In this document: positions 19,154 to 28,954 of the stretch, one piece after another
Layout: every line of letters starts with the position of its first letter
How positions within the stretch are numbered: position 1 is the stretch's first letter
Assembly (NCBI GenBank): GCA_030849805.1
Contig: JASANZ010002256.1
Coordinates: 1-64,000 of the forward strand
Direction: 5' to 3'
Length of the DNA: 64,000 nucleotides
From: Sergeia podlipaevii
Taxonomy: Eukaryota; Euglenozoa; Kinetoplastea; Trypanosomatida; Trypanosomatidae
Position numbers and translations under genes: made by a program
The notes under the pieces: model-generated
What the model was told of the DNA's origin: nothing
Seen by the model: the letters and a program-made list of their open reading frames with translations, nothing else
Database searches by the model: none

Positions 19154-20848
19154 TTATTCAATGCGCTTCTTCTTGTTAAAAGTCATTTCCTCTTCTGTCT
19201 CACCGTCGCTTCCTGGCGCCTCCGCATCAGCCGCCTCCTCGGCGACCTCGTCGTCGATTTGAAGCTCATCAAGAAGCTCGTCAATCGGGATATCAAGAAT
19301 CTCTTCGCCATCGTCGTTGATGAGGTCGTCGCCAGTAACCGCAGCTGCAGCAGCCTTGCGAAGACGCCTCTCCTCAATCTCGCTGTCGAGAAGCTTGTAC
19401 ACGGCAACATCCCTCCTCAGCTCCTTATCACGCTCCACCTCATCCTCGAACTCCGCTTCATCTTCATCCATCGTGGTGGTACCACCAGCACCCTTTCGAG
19501 AAGCAGCCTGGCGGCCGAGTGTCACCGCCTCTCCTTGTGCCGTGACGATATCTAGCTTCTTAAGCTTCCACGTACGCTGGCTGCGGCGCGCACGCTGCGA
19601 GGGGAAGTGCTTACGCACGAGAATAACATCCTGCAGCTGCTCAGGTTTGTACCTACCCTCATCGAGATCCTCGTTGTTGAAGTTGCGATTCTCAAGCAGA
19701 TAACCCTTGACAAGATCGCCAGGATTGAGCAAAGCTCCCAAGTGGGACTTCACAATCCATTCGCGGTTTTCGCCCACCTCGGAGGAAAGGCAGACTGTTA
19801 CAAGACCCAGCTGGTACGTACCATTGGTGACCGGCAGCAGCTGACATTCCAGGACATAGAACTCTACCATCTCTCGCGATGACATTAGGGACTGAAACGG
19901 CTTCTTCCAATACAGTGTGCCAGTGACCTCACCTGCGCGCAGTGAATTTGGATCCATAAAAACGATGGAGCTATACACCTTGTGGACCAGCACCAGTGGC
20001 CCCATGCCACCCATGGTACGAAGGTAAAAGTCATTGTAGGGGAGAAGAACAAGATCCTCGCGGCACACAGGGCAGATATCAAGCGAGAAGGTGTAGTGCT
20101 GAACAGCAGTGTTGTTTTTGGAATCATGCGAGACGAGCTGGACGGCATCACGACGAGTGACTGGGGAACTCTTGTTAAGAAATTCGAGAAAATTGAGAGC
20201 GTGACTCTTGTGTCCAAAGTAAAAGTCAAGACCGTCCGGCTGGCCCTCGATACGCGTGAAGTTCTCGTGCAGACGCTTCTTCAGAATCAGCTGCTCCAAG
20301 TACAGAAACGTCTTCTTGTGCTCCGCCTTCTGTCGCAACTGTACACACGCGTCCCACTGAGGCTGTCCAGTTGCCACCTTCTGACACGTTGGGCACTGCT
20401 GCCACAGAACTACGTACTCAATCACGCACGACTGCTGAATGACAATGTTGTTAAAGACTTCCTTCTGAACAGTGAGCTTGATCTTGATGCGCTTGCTGTG
20501 TGGCTCAGTCCATAGAAACTTGGCGTCGACCAGCTTGGCTTTGTTCGCATTTGTGTTGCTGCCCGCGCTACTATTGAGGCCTTTGATGCGCTTCAGGCAG
20601 ATGGTGAGCAGCTCACGGCTTTCAAGCTCGGCACGACCCCAGTACTTGGGGGGTTGCAGATAGCGGTAGCACTCAGGGCAGTAGACAAGAATGTACTCCT
20701 TCTGAAGAACGTCGGTGATATCCACGTGAGAGCGAAGGCAGTTGGGGCACATGTTGCTAGGGTTGCTATCGATGAGGAGACCACATTCGCAGCAGTGCAC
20801 CTTGGGGATAAAATCCGGTCGGTGCTGATGATCGCTCTCGAGGTCCAT
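19154..20848 (-). CDS. NMD3: 60S ribosomal export protein NMD3
   Basis: A 564-residue protein with the NMD3 architecture. The N-terminal zinc-binding region has C19/C20-x-C22, C34-x2-C37 (MCPNC) and C57-x2-C60 (YCPEC), followed by the conserved block with LQPPKYWGRAELESRELLTICLKRIKGL. Further CxxC pairs occur in CPTC and ICPVC. NMD3 is the adaptor that binds the pre-60S subunit and recruits the exportin Crm1. The C-terminus is acidic with a Leu/Ile-rich stretch (IPIDELLDELQI) that looks like a nuclear export signal, and ends in a basic patch (NKKKRIE). Its length is close to yeast and human NMD3. An A-tract abuts the ATG on the sense strand. Functional assignment is firm. Confidence 0.95.
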   Translation of the reverse strand: MDLESDHQHRPDFIPKVHCCECGLLIDSNPSNMCPNCLRSHVDITDVLQKEYILVYCPECYRYLQPPKYWGRAELESRELLTICLKRIKGLNSSAGSNTNANKAKLVDAKFLWTEPHSKRIKIKLTVQKEVFNNIVIQQSCVIEYVVLWQQCPTCQKVATGQPQWDACVQLRQKAEHKKTFLYLEQLILKKRLHENFTRIEGQPDGLDFYFGHKSHALNFLEFLNKSSPVTRRDAVQLVSHDSKNNTAVQHYTFSLDICPVCREDLVLLPYNDFYLRTMGGMGPLVLVHKVYSSIVFMDPNSLRAGEVTGTLYWKKPFQSLMSSREMVEFYVLECQLLPVTNGTYQLGLVTVCLSSEVGENREWIVKSHLGALLNPGDLVKGYLLENRNFNNEDLDEGRYKPEQLQDVILVRKHFPSQRARRSQRTWKLKKLDIVTAQGEAVTLGRQAASRKGAGGTTTMDEDEAEFEDEVERDKELRRDVAVYKLLDSEIEERRLRKAAAAAVTGDDLINDDGEEILDIPIDELLDELQIDDEVAEEAADAEAPGSDGETEEEMTFNKKKRIE

Positions 20849-20888
20849 TTTTTTTTTTGTTATTTGCTGCTTTTTTTTTTATCCCTTG

Positions 20889-20890
20889 CT
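20889..20890 (-). promoter_or_regulatory. Putative trans-splice acceptor AG for NMD3
   Basis: The minus strand reads a pyrimidine tract TTGTTTTTTCCTCCTCT and then AAG here, about 40 bases upstream of the NMD3 ATG. The leader between is A-rich. Confidence 0.55.
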
Positions 20891-21437
20891 TAGAGGAGGA
20901 AAAAACAACCTAAAATGTTCTTTCTCTCCTTTTTCTTCGTTCTACGCTGCTCGCCCTCTCTTGATAAATCAACGTAGGCTGCGTGTCTCACTATATTAAA
21001 AATATAGCCTTCGAAACTAACTCTCCTCGCTTAGCCTCAAAGAGAGAAAGAAATTGAAATCAAATATGCTCAGCAAAAGAACTCTAAAAAAACGAACTAA
21101 CTAACCACAAGGATGAAAAGAGGGGAAGAAAAAAAAAGTACATACTTACAAAGAAAAAAAGCAAGTGGTTTCATTGACACAAAAACAGGTGGTATTTTTT
21201 TTCCTTTCCCTCTTCTGAGAAGTAACGTCAAATAATTTCTGAAAACGCTCTTGCCTTTTCAGTGTCTCCATTGTCTCTTTCTCTCTTTTTGTTGCTGTTG
21301 TTGTGCAAAGAAGCATTGCGTTCGTACCTTTATATAGAATAAAGGAAAGAAATAGATAAAGAAATAAATAAATAAATAGAGCGCTTTTGGGTGTCTTGTT
21401 TTTATCTTCGCTAATTTTTTTTTTTTTGTCGTCTCTG

Positions 21438-21453
21438 ACTGGTCAAGACCAGT
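21438..21453. repeat. Short inverted repeat
   Basis: ACTGGTC and GACCAGT flank a two-base AA spacer, a perfect 7-bp palindrome. Such short palindromes can arise by chance; no role assigned. Confidence 0.35.
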
Positions 21454-22041
21454 TTTCTGTAGGTGGGTGTGCAGCAAGTGCATTAATGTTTGATGCACGC
21501 CAAGCTTTAGAATAGCAACAACAACAACAACAACAAAAAAGGAACAGCGCTTTTCATGAATAAGAGTTGCATTGCAAAAATAAAGAAACCCGCAACTCAA
21601 TTGATTTCACTTCTGCTGCTCTTGTTGCTACTGTTCAAGATGTTTGCTGCTTTCCTCTTTATAGTACTTGCGCACTTTTATGTGTGTATGCAAAAAAAAA
21701 AAGAAGCAGAAAAGGGCAAAATTATTATATATATATATATTATTTTTGTTTAAAAATAGGGAAGGGCAGTCACAGCATAATTCTCAGCACAGAGAGCGCG
21801 CAAATTTGAGCAAATAGAGCCCTTCCCCCCTTCCCAAAAAAAAAAAGAAGAAGAAAGAGAGTAGAAGAAAAAGAAAGGGAAAAAAAGCGAAGGAAACAAA
21901 TGAGACGCTCGAATATCCAGGTACTCAATGTCTGCACTAGCCCGCATACACACGCACACATACACACACGTACAGCCATGTAGTATAGAGGCTTTGTTAA
22001 GATGACAAGAAACTGTTTCACACTTGCCACTATAAGCATGC

Positions 22042-22104
22042 CTACATACTTTCATCACCTTTGCTCTCTTCGATTCTCCAACATCTATTCCCCCCTCCTT
22101 TCAT
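22042..22104 (-). other. Micro-ORF (20 codons) directly after an acceptor-like AG
   Basis: The minus strand has a pyrimidine tract TTGTTGTTGTTTTCTTTCTT, then GCTAAG, then ATG with no gap. The ORF encodes MKGGGNRCWRIEESKGDESM and stops at TAG. Composition is unlike the surrounding homopolymer frames. Too short to judge as coding. Confidence 0.25.
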
Positions 22105-22208
22105 CTTAGCAAGAAAGAAAACAACAACAAATATAATTTATATCATACAATAACAAACGGCATCAACCTTCGTGTGCCGAAAAAAAAAAAGCATCAAAGA
22201 AAAAAATG

Positions 22209-22256
22209 TTAAGCACTTGGTCGTTTGCCCTGAGCGTCAGCCAAAATGACTTTCAT
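22209..22256 (-). other. Micro-ORF (15 codons) after an acceptor-like AG
   Basis: The minus strand has T10-CCCC then an AG at 22323-22324; the first ATG downstream opens this ORF (MKVILADAQGKRPSA, stop TAA). The frame is also open upstream for 21 codons back to a TGA, through a hydrophobic then Arg-containing stretch. Local GC is higher than around it. Confidence 0.25.
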
Positions 22257-23473
22257 GTCCACAGCAACAGCAAGACGGCGCAGTAGAATGAAAAAGAAAA
22301 GCAAAACAACAAGGCGAGATCACTCCACCGTGGCAAGGGGGAAAAAAAAAAGAAGCGAGATATTGAATTGAAAAACAGTATTGATTGCATTTTTTCAGTT
22401 CAATTCTTTCTTGTAAAAGTTAGTAGGAGAAACAGAGAGAGAGAGAGTGAGAGAACATATATCCCATAGAGGAAGAAAAAGGGAGGGGAAGGGAAAGAAA
22501 AAGAAAACGACAGTATTATGGATGCCAGAAAATATAGAAAACGACCTCCACAAAGTACACATCAAAAGCATAAAAGGGAAGAAATGAGTATCTAAAAAAA
22601 TAAAAAAAGAAATAATAACAAAAAAAAGATAATCCACTTGTAGAACAAGGAAAGAGAATAATAGAGTTCACACGTACAAAAAAAAAAAAAAAAAAACGCT
22701 GGTGAGAATTGAAAGGAAAACAAAGGTTTGCAAAAAAGAGAATATTAATGCTCATTTTATAGAAAATTTCCTTCGGACAATTGCTCGCCTGCCGAGAATA
22801 TCTCATCATCATCATATCAAATAAGCAGCACTTTACATCCCGGGCTAGCGAGGAAGCACTCTTCTCACATCAAAAACTTTCCTCCTATCTCATCTACAAT
22901 ACCACAAAAGAAAAGTTATATCAGCATCTTCTATTTTTACCACATGAAGGGAGAAAAAGTAGGTAAAGTAAGGAAGAAAAAAAAGATGCAAAAAAAAAGT
23001 CTGTTAAGGCTTTCAAGCAGCTCAAGATATGTTTGCGACAAAAAAAAAAAAAAAGCAGCTACAACAACAACAAAAAAAAAGCAAGATTATCTACCTGAAA
23101 AGCGTGATTTTGCTGAGCAAATTGATTCATATTTCCTTTTTTTTTTTCCTGCACACAAAGACTCAATATCTGGATACTCTAAACTCTCTCTCACGCGTCA
23201 CCTTGCTATTGTTTATGTCCGTAAAAGTGGAGCAGATACAAACGCAGTGGTACAAAAACAGCAAAAAAAAAAAATGGACTTTCATCTCATCCTGTTGTGC
23301 TCTCCCCTGCACAATCTACTACGCTTCTGTGTAGATGTGTGTTCCTTTCTTTTTAAAAAAAATGCATCGTCTTTCTTCCACAGTTAGAGATCCCTCCTCT
23401 CCCCATATACCCCTTCTTATCTAGTAAACGGGAGAGGTAAAGTACAGCAAAAAAAAAAAACGGGAATAGTGAT

Positions 23474-23510
23474 GGCGTGCGTACATATAAAGATCTAGTA
23501 TATGCACGCC
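23474..23510. repeat. Bulged stem-loop
   Basis: GGCGTGC pairs with GCACGCC (7 bp) and ATATA with TATAT (5 bp), with a one-sided GTAC bulge and a 9-base loop. It lies in the gene-poor region and would fold in RNA from either strand. No family recognised. Confidence 0.45.
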
Positions 23511-25143
23511 ACATGCATTCTTCTCGCAGTGAATATTTGTATCGTTTATATATAGTTTTCTTTTTAAAAAAAATATAATTGGCTCAAATCCCACCCTACA
23601 TCACACACACACAAAAAAAGAAAGCAATAATAATAATAATAATAAATATGCAGCTCCGCTTTGCGCGATCAAACAGTGTATTTTTCGTGACAGTAAATGA
23701 ATAAGATGTTGAGAGGAAGACATGCCGCCAGGCGATCTCATTCCTTGGATATTACAAGTGGGAGAGAGGAAGAAGAGATATAAAAGAAGGGGGGGGATCA
23801 CCATACATCAGTATGGCATGCATATATTTATATTTACTTATTTATTTACTTATATGAAAAGATGCTCCTTGTTTTTTGTACTTACCTATCAAATGGCCAT
23901 AATTTATTTTTGTTTGTTTCTGCCTTTAGTTCTACCCTATCAACAATTTAAGCCCCAACTTTTCATACATCACACTTGTTTCCACTTTTTTACCATTAAT
24001 TCCTTTTTTGATTCTAAGTCTCTCGCAAAGCAAGAGAAAGAATTGATATTGAGAAGGGCAAGCACTTAGCGTGAATTTTTGCTTTTAGCTATAAATATAA
24101 TATAAAACCGTCACTTAATGGCAAGCAAACCAAAGGAGGTCAAGAAGAAAAAAGAAGCTGAGAAGCCGATCACAAGCTTTTCAATACTCTATATATATAT
24201 GCAACAATTTCTAAGCACACACAAACGCTCGCTCGCTCACTCATTCACTCGTAGACACATTTACACAAAACGTGCACATAAATAAACAAAGAGGAGAAGG
24301 GACAATTAAAATGCGTGCCTGTAGCCATTCAAGCTGCCATATATATATAGCTATTTAAAGAATATATTTACCACAGCAGATAGTAATAACGCGCAAAAAC
24401 AAAAAATGAAGGTGAGAGAGGGGACAACCAATAATAAAAAAAATTCACGTAGAGAGTACGATTGTTAATTAAAAAAAAAATGCTTTTCTTTGTGTATAGC
24501 TTTACACCTTCATCGCCGTGACACTAGTAAAAATAGTTTCCTTTCAAAAAAAGAAAAAAACACTTGCTTGTTGTAGCCAAAAAAAAAAAAAGTGTCACAC
24601 GTGATTGAAAATAAAACACGATTTGAGAGCATAGACACAATCGCTTTGCACAACAAAGTTGGCTAATAACAAAAATAACCTTTTCTCACTTCTTTCCTTT
24701 TCACTTTTACCCAGTAGTTGAGAGTGAGAGAGAGAAAACTTGTGTCTCTCTTTCGAGGAGCAGAACAGAAAGAAGAAGGAAGAAAAGCTCACGTTCTTTT
24801 TCGTTTTTTTTTTCGGGGAAAATGAACTAACCACTATTTGTTCTGCGTGCTGGCGTTCAGTAACAAGGAGAGAAAGGGAAAAAAGAACAACCAGCAGCAG
24901 AATCAATAATAATAGTGAGAATAGATAAAAAAAATAAAAAGACACTACTTGGAAAGTTCGCTTTCTCCCCCTTTCCCGTCTCACAATTACATGAAACTTC
25001 TTCTTTGAAGAAAAACAGCATTGCGCGTTCGTTTTTTCACAGAAGCCTTCAAAAACAAAAAAAAAAGCACAACATTTTGGGAAAAAAGAAAAGGAAAGAA
25101 AGAAAAACAACTGTACATTCATTTTCCCACATCCATTCACATG

Positions 25144-28100
25144 TTAAGATCTCTTGAAAACATCTTTGAGCCACGCATGTTCCAGCATTTGCGCCGCCGA
25201 TGGGCGTTGCTTTGGGTCATAGCCGCCTAGACAAGAGTAGATAAATCCTGCAGCGGCAGCAGCCTCAATTGTATCTCCTCCAAAAACGGGAAGCAGCTCG
25301 GCCGAAAGATCACGGCGCTGCTTGGCGCGATGAATCTCGCCGGGAACAACACGCCCTGTGTGGTCCACGAAACGGTGCAAGTACGCTGGTGGGTGCTGGC
25401 TTCCTCTAGTACCACTCATAGGCACTTTGACTCCAAGGCGCCGGCTGCTGTAGTAGACGTTGTGGTGCAAGCGCTGGTCTACAATATCTTGTGGTAGTGG
25501 GCCAATAAGCTGCATCATAAGAATGAAATGCTCTATTTCCCGCTGACGCTCATCACGTGCACATCGAGAGGTGTTGAGCAAATACTCGCCAGTGATGAGC
25601 TCGAATGCCATGCATCCCACACTCCACACGTCAGTGCTACATGTAAAATCCATCCCAAGAAGCACCTCTGGCGCGCGGTACTCTCGAGTTTGGATCATGG
25701 TACCTCCTGTATTGTGCACCACGCCAGCCTCCCGCACGATGAACAAGGGCTGGCTCACGAGGCCGGCGAGGAGGGAGCGAACATTGGGAGCTGCCGTCTC
25801 GGCAGTAGACACGTTGGGGGTCTCCAAAACCTCAGAAAGGCCAAAATCGGCGATGCACACAAGATGGTTGCTGATTGTCTCGGGAACGTCTGTGGCGTTT
25901 TCATCAGCGTCTTCCTCCAGTGGTGAAGACTGGCATCTTTCATCGCTGTGTGCTCGCTTGTAGAAGTCCATCATCGCACGCACCTTCGGGTCGGGAACAA
26001 GCGAAAGCACGTTCTCTGGTTTGATATCCGTGTGAAGGATGTTTATCGCACTCAAGTCGCGGAGGCCCACCAGGATGGACGCGATCACCTCCTTCACCAT
26101 CACAATGTCCTCTGCTGAGCGCGCCTGATCCTTCTTTGTGCGCATCTGGTTCACCACTGCTAACAAGTTAGATCCATGCACTGGCATCACGATGGCAAGA
26201 TAGGTGCTGCCTGCACCGTCACCAGCCTTGAAGCAGTCTAGCAGTGTTGTCAGCGGTGATCTGTTCGTGTTAGGTGTACTCGGTGCACTCGTCGCAGAAA
26301 GACGCATCTCGATGTATTTGAGAATGTTTACCTCGTATTGAGTAGGCACAAGAGAGGAAGTAGGGCATCGAATCATCTTTACAGCTACAAAGACACTGTT
26401 GTTACCACTACGATTTTGGAGATCGCAGGCGAGCCACACTGTGCTGAAGGCTCCACTACCCAACTGTGATATCACCTCGTAGCGCTCGTTGAGGATCTTC
26501 CCCTTACCCACCATCGACGACGACGACAACAACGACGGATCCTTTAGCGCCGGCAACGGCACATTAAGGAAACAGTCACTGCTGCCGTCATCGCCTGTCT
26601 TTGCCTCTTGCGCAAGTGCATCTTGGGCAATAAAGCGATCAAGCACGGGGCGGGTGCGATTGAGGACAATAGTTGAATGGATAGTGTCAGTGGTAGCAGC
26701 AGCAGAGGAACCCTCACCGCTCGCAAAAACAGATATCTGGTTCGAAGAAGCTGTGTGGGGAGACGCAATTGCCGTGATAGCAGCCATTGCCCCCGTAATA
26801 CCCGCCAATCGATCCCCCTCACAGCTAGAAATAGATATCATCGCTCGCCCATCACCATCCTCCTCCTCCTTATCAGTACAGGAAAGCGAAAGCTGCGCGC
26901 TACTGTTGTCTGGGGACTTGAAAGGAAGAATACACGTCGCACTAGCCGTAATTGCGTGGGCGTTGTGGTTGTTGTTGCATGGACTTAGGATCAGCGTCGA
27001 TGCGTGATCCTGAGTGCAGCCACGGCGGCCAGTTGAAGAGGATAGTATGACATTCGTGTCATCATGGCATTGCGCACTAGTGCGGTGCTCGCCCACTGCC
27101 TCAAGAGCGACGTCTAGTGATTCAGTGGAGATCGTCGTCGTCGTCGTCGGAACTGAAAGGGCAGAAGAAGACATGGATAGAGGGGCGTGACGCTGCAGTG
27201 GCGCGGACGAAGCACTCTCGCATTCTCCTCCTGTACTTGTGCACGTGTTGTCAGTTCCACTTTCACCTGGAAGAGAATTGAAACAGGGGGAGTCAATGAT
27301 GTTGGCGGTTGCAGGAGCTGCTTGAGGCACGCTGACTGGTTGCTCCATGTTCAGGTCCCCCCGCTCGGATGAGTGACGCTGTTGGTGCTGGTGCTGTCTC
27401 CATTGTGAAAAATGGCCGCTGCTCGGTGTGCGTGTCGCAGTATTTGTCATGGTAGCTGTACATGTTGGTGAAAATATTGCACTTGCGCCACTCCTGCTAG
27501 TATTTCCGCACAAGGCACTTTCGTCCGTGTTCCGATCTTTGAAAAGACAAGAGTTGAGATACCAATTGCCCCTAAAAACAAAGGGTGAGGTTGCATCTGA
27601 GCTGCTCACAGCATCTGTCGCAGAGGGAGATGACTTGGAGACAGAAGAAGTATCCAGAGAGCGACGCAACAAGAGCAAGTTGAGTGTTGGGGAAGCGTTT
27701 TCTTCCATCATTTCAGTATCGACATCTATAATCGCATCATCAGAGCTACTGGGCTCTTCCTCAATGGCCATAGTAGAGACGTCAGTCTCGACAACCTCGG
27801 TGAATACACCAGGACTGAGTGCGACAGAAAGCGGCAAGCCCATTCGTTGCTCATCAAGAGAACTGCAATGACTGCCGCACATTCCTGCACATGGGGCTTC
27901 ACTACTATCACATCCATACTGCCCACATTGCGGTGCCAGGGCAGTGAGCCCTGTGTTCCTTTTCTCATCAGCATCGGTAGTATGCACTTTGCGAGATCCG
28001 GGGGACGAACAGCTACGATGAGAAGGCCCACAATACATGTTATTCTTGCTAGCGCGCTCTTGCATAGCCGCCGCTGCATCGTCAACGACGAGAGAAAGAA

Positions 28101-28371
28101 ATGCCAGCTTTGTGGCTTGGCCACGAAGAGGCTTGCCAGCAGGTCTCAGTGAGGTTTGATGATGGTTTTTGTACGAACTCTGAACACTTTCCTCAGACAA
28201 GTGCATGGTTGCACTACGAGATGCTGAAAATGACTTTGGTGATCCAGACGCGGATGCTGGCAAAGGGGATACATCACTAGCGACTGCAATACACTCTGGA
28301 AAGAGAGAATCACGTTGAGATGATGCAATCGCAGCGTGAGGTGGTAGCGAGATTATTGAAGACAAGGACAT
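25144..28371 (-). CDS. SRPK-family protein kinase with long disordered N-terminus
   Basis: A 1075-residue protein. The kinase domain occupies about 628-1070: Gly loop LGSGAFSTVW, catalytic Lys in VFVAVKMI, catalytic loop HTDIKPENVL (the HTD form typical of SR-protein kinases), IADFGLSE, REYRAPEVLLG, and DVWSVGCMAFELITGEYLL. All catalytic residues look intact. An insert of about 50 residues separates the catalytic loop from DFG, where SRPKs carry their spacer. It most likely phosphorylates Arg/Ser-rich splicing or RNA-binding proteins (family knowledge). Residues 1-600 are Ser/Thr/Ala-rich low complexity. The frame opens upstream with TTG; the chosen ATG follows an AG at 28405-28406. It may have an unusually long 3' UTR, since 4.3 kb separates it from the next gene. 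Confidence 0.88.
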   Translation of the reverse strand: MSLSSIISLPPHAAIASSQRDSLFPECIAVASDVSPLPASASGSPKSFSASRSATMHLSEESVQSSYKNHHQTSLRPAGKPLRGQATKLAFLSLVVDDAAAAMQERASKNNMYCGPSHRSCSSPGSRKVHTTDADEKRNTGLTALAPQCGQYGCDSSEAPCAGMCGSHCSSLDEQRMGLPLSVALSPGVFTEVVETDVSTMAIEEEPSSSDDAIIDVDTEMMEENASPTLNLLLLRRSLDTSSVSKSSPSATDAVSSSDATSPFVFRGNWYLNSCLFKDRNTDESALCGNTSRSGASAIFSPTCTATMTNTATRTPSSGHFSQWRQHQHQQRHSSERGDLNMEQPVSVPQAAPATANIIDSPCFNSLPGESGTDNTCTSTGGECESASSAPLQRHAPLSMSSSALSVPTTTTTISTESLDVALEAVGEHRTSAQCHDDTNVILSSSTGRRGCTQDHASTLILSPCNNNHNAHAITASATCILPFKSPDNSSAQLSLSCTDKEEEDGDGRAMISISSCEGDRLAGITGAMAAITAIASPHTASSNQISVFASGEGSSAAATTDTIHSTIVLNRTRPVLDRFIAQDALAQEAKTGDDGSSDCFLNVPLPALKDPSLLSSSSMVGKGKILNERYEVISQLGSGAFSTVWLACDLQNRSGNNSVFVAVKMIRCPTSSLVPTQYEVNILKYIEMRLSATSAPSTPNTNRSPLTTLLDCFKAGDGAGSTYLAIVMPVHGSNLLAVVNQMRTKKDQARSAEDIVMVKEVIASILVGLRDLSAINILHTDIKPENVLSLVPDPKVRAMMDFYKRAHSDERCQSSPLEEDADENATDVPETISNHLVCIADFGLSEVLETPNVSTAETAAPNVRSLLAGLVSQPLFIVREAGVVHNTGGTMIQTREYRAPEVLLGMDFTCSTDVWSVGCMAFELITGEYLLNTSRCARDERQREIEHFILMMQLIGPLPQDIVDQRLHHNVYYSSRRLGVKVPMSGTRGSQHPPAYLHRFVDHTGRVVPGEIHRAKQRRDLSAELLPVFGGDTIEAAAAAGFIYSCLGGYDPKQRPSAAQMLEHAWLKDVFKRS

Positions 28372-28954
28372 TGATGAGTGTCTGCCCTTTGAATTTTTTT
28401 TCCTCTGGGCGATCAAGCAAAAAGGTAGATATGAAAACCCAATGAAAGGGAGGCCCAATGTTAAGATATGTAATGTGTGTCTTGGATATAACCAAAGGAG
28501 ATCACACTAAATTAAAATGAAGGGCAATATAAGTGGAGCGACAAAGTGCACCTATTTATATCCCACTTCTCTTTCTTCACTGCTATATATAAAGAATGTC
28601 TGTATAACCGTGAGGATAATGTGCGCGAAAGGAACAAAAAAAAACGGCTTTCCTGTATATTTATGTGTGGGCCTCAGCAAAGACTTTCTTTCTTCCTTCA
28701 CGGCGTAAAAGGACGAATGGACTCGTCACGGGAAATATATTTCCAGCGCACTAGCAAAATGTATATAAAAAAACAACAAAAAAAATAAAAGAGGAAATGC
28801 CGAAAAGCGTGGGGCAAAAGGTAATTGTAAAAGGAAAGCGCAAAGAAAAAAACTATAAGTAAATAAATAGAGACATGTATGTCAAGTAAAAAGAACAGAA
28901 TTCAAGCTGGTAAGCAAAATAATAATAGTAATAATAAGCAGTATTGAAACGAAA
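28372..28954. other. Intergenic spacer
   Basis: A 583-base AT-rich spacer holding the kinase leader and the glucosidase II beta 3' flank. No gene or RNA recognised. Confidence 0.55.

Larger units (their letters stand above)
20849..25143. other. 4.3-kb gene-poor region with splice-acceptor-like signals
   Basis: The longest stretch without a recognisable gene. It lies within the minus-strand array between the kinase stop and NMD3. It is AT-rich and full of A/T tracts. I found no tRNA-like B box and no paired C/D boxes. It does hold strong minus-strand pyrimidine tracts with AG (near 21830, 22105, 22323) followed only by micro-ORFs, a bulged hairpin at 23474-23510, and a short palindrome at 21438-21453. 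It could be a very long kinase 3' UTR, one or more non-coding transcripts, or the remains of lost genes. Confidence 0.6.

Noticed and set aside
22802..22815. TCATCATCATCAT repeat (C-box-like on the minus strand)
   Set aside because: No CTGA D box at a suitable distance, so not a C/D snoRNA.
24118..24285. 55-codon plus-strand ORF beginning MASKPKEVKKKKEAEKP
   Set aside because: The first codons look coding-like, but the frame is antisense to the array and the same bases form a pyrimidine tract on the sense strand, which explains the Lys/Glu bias.
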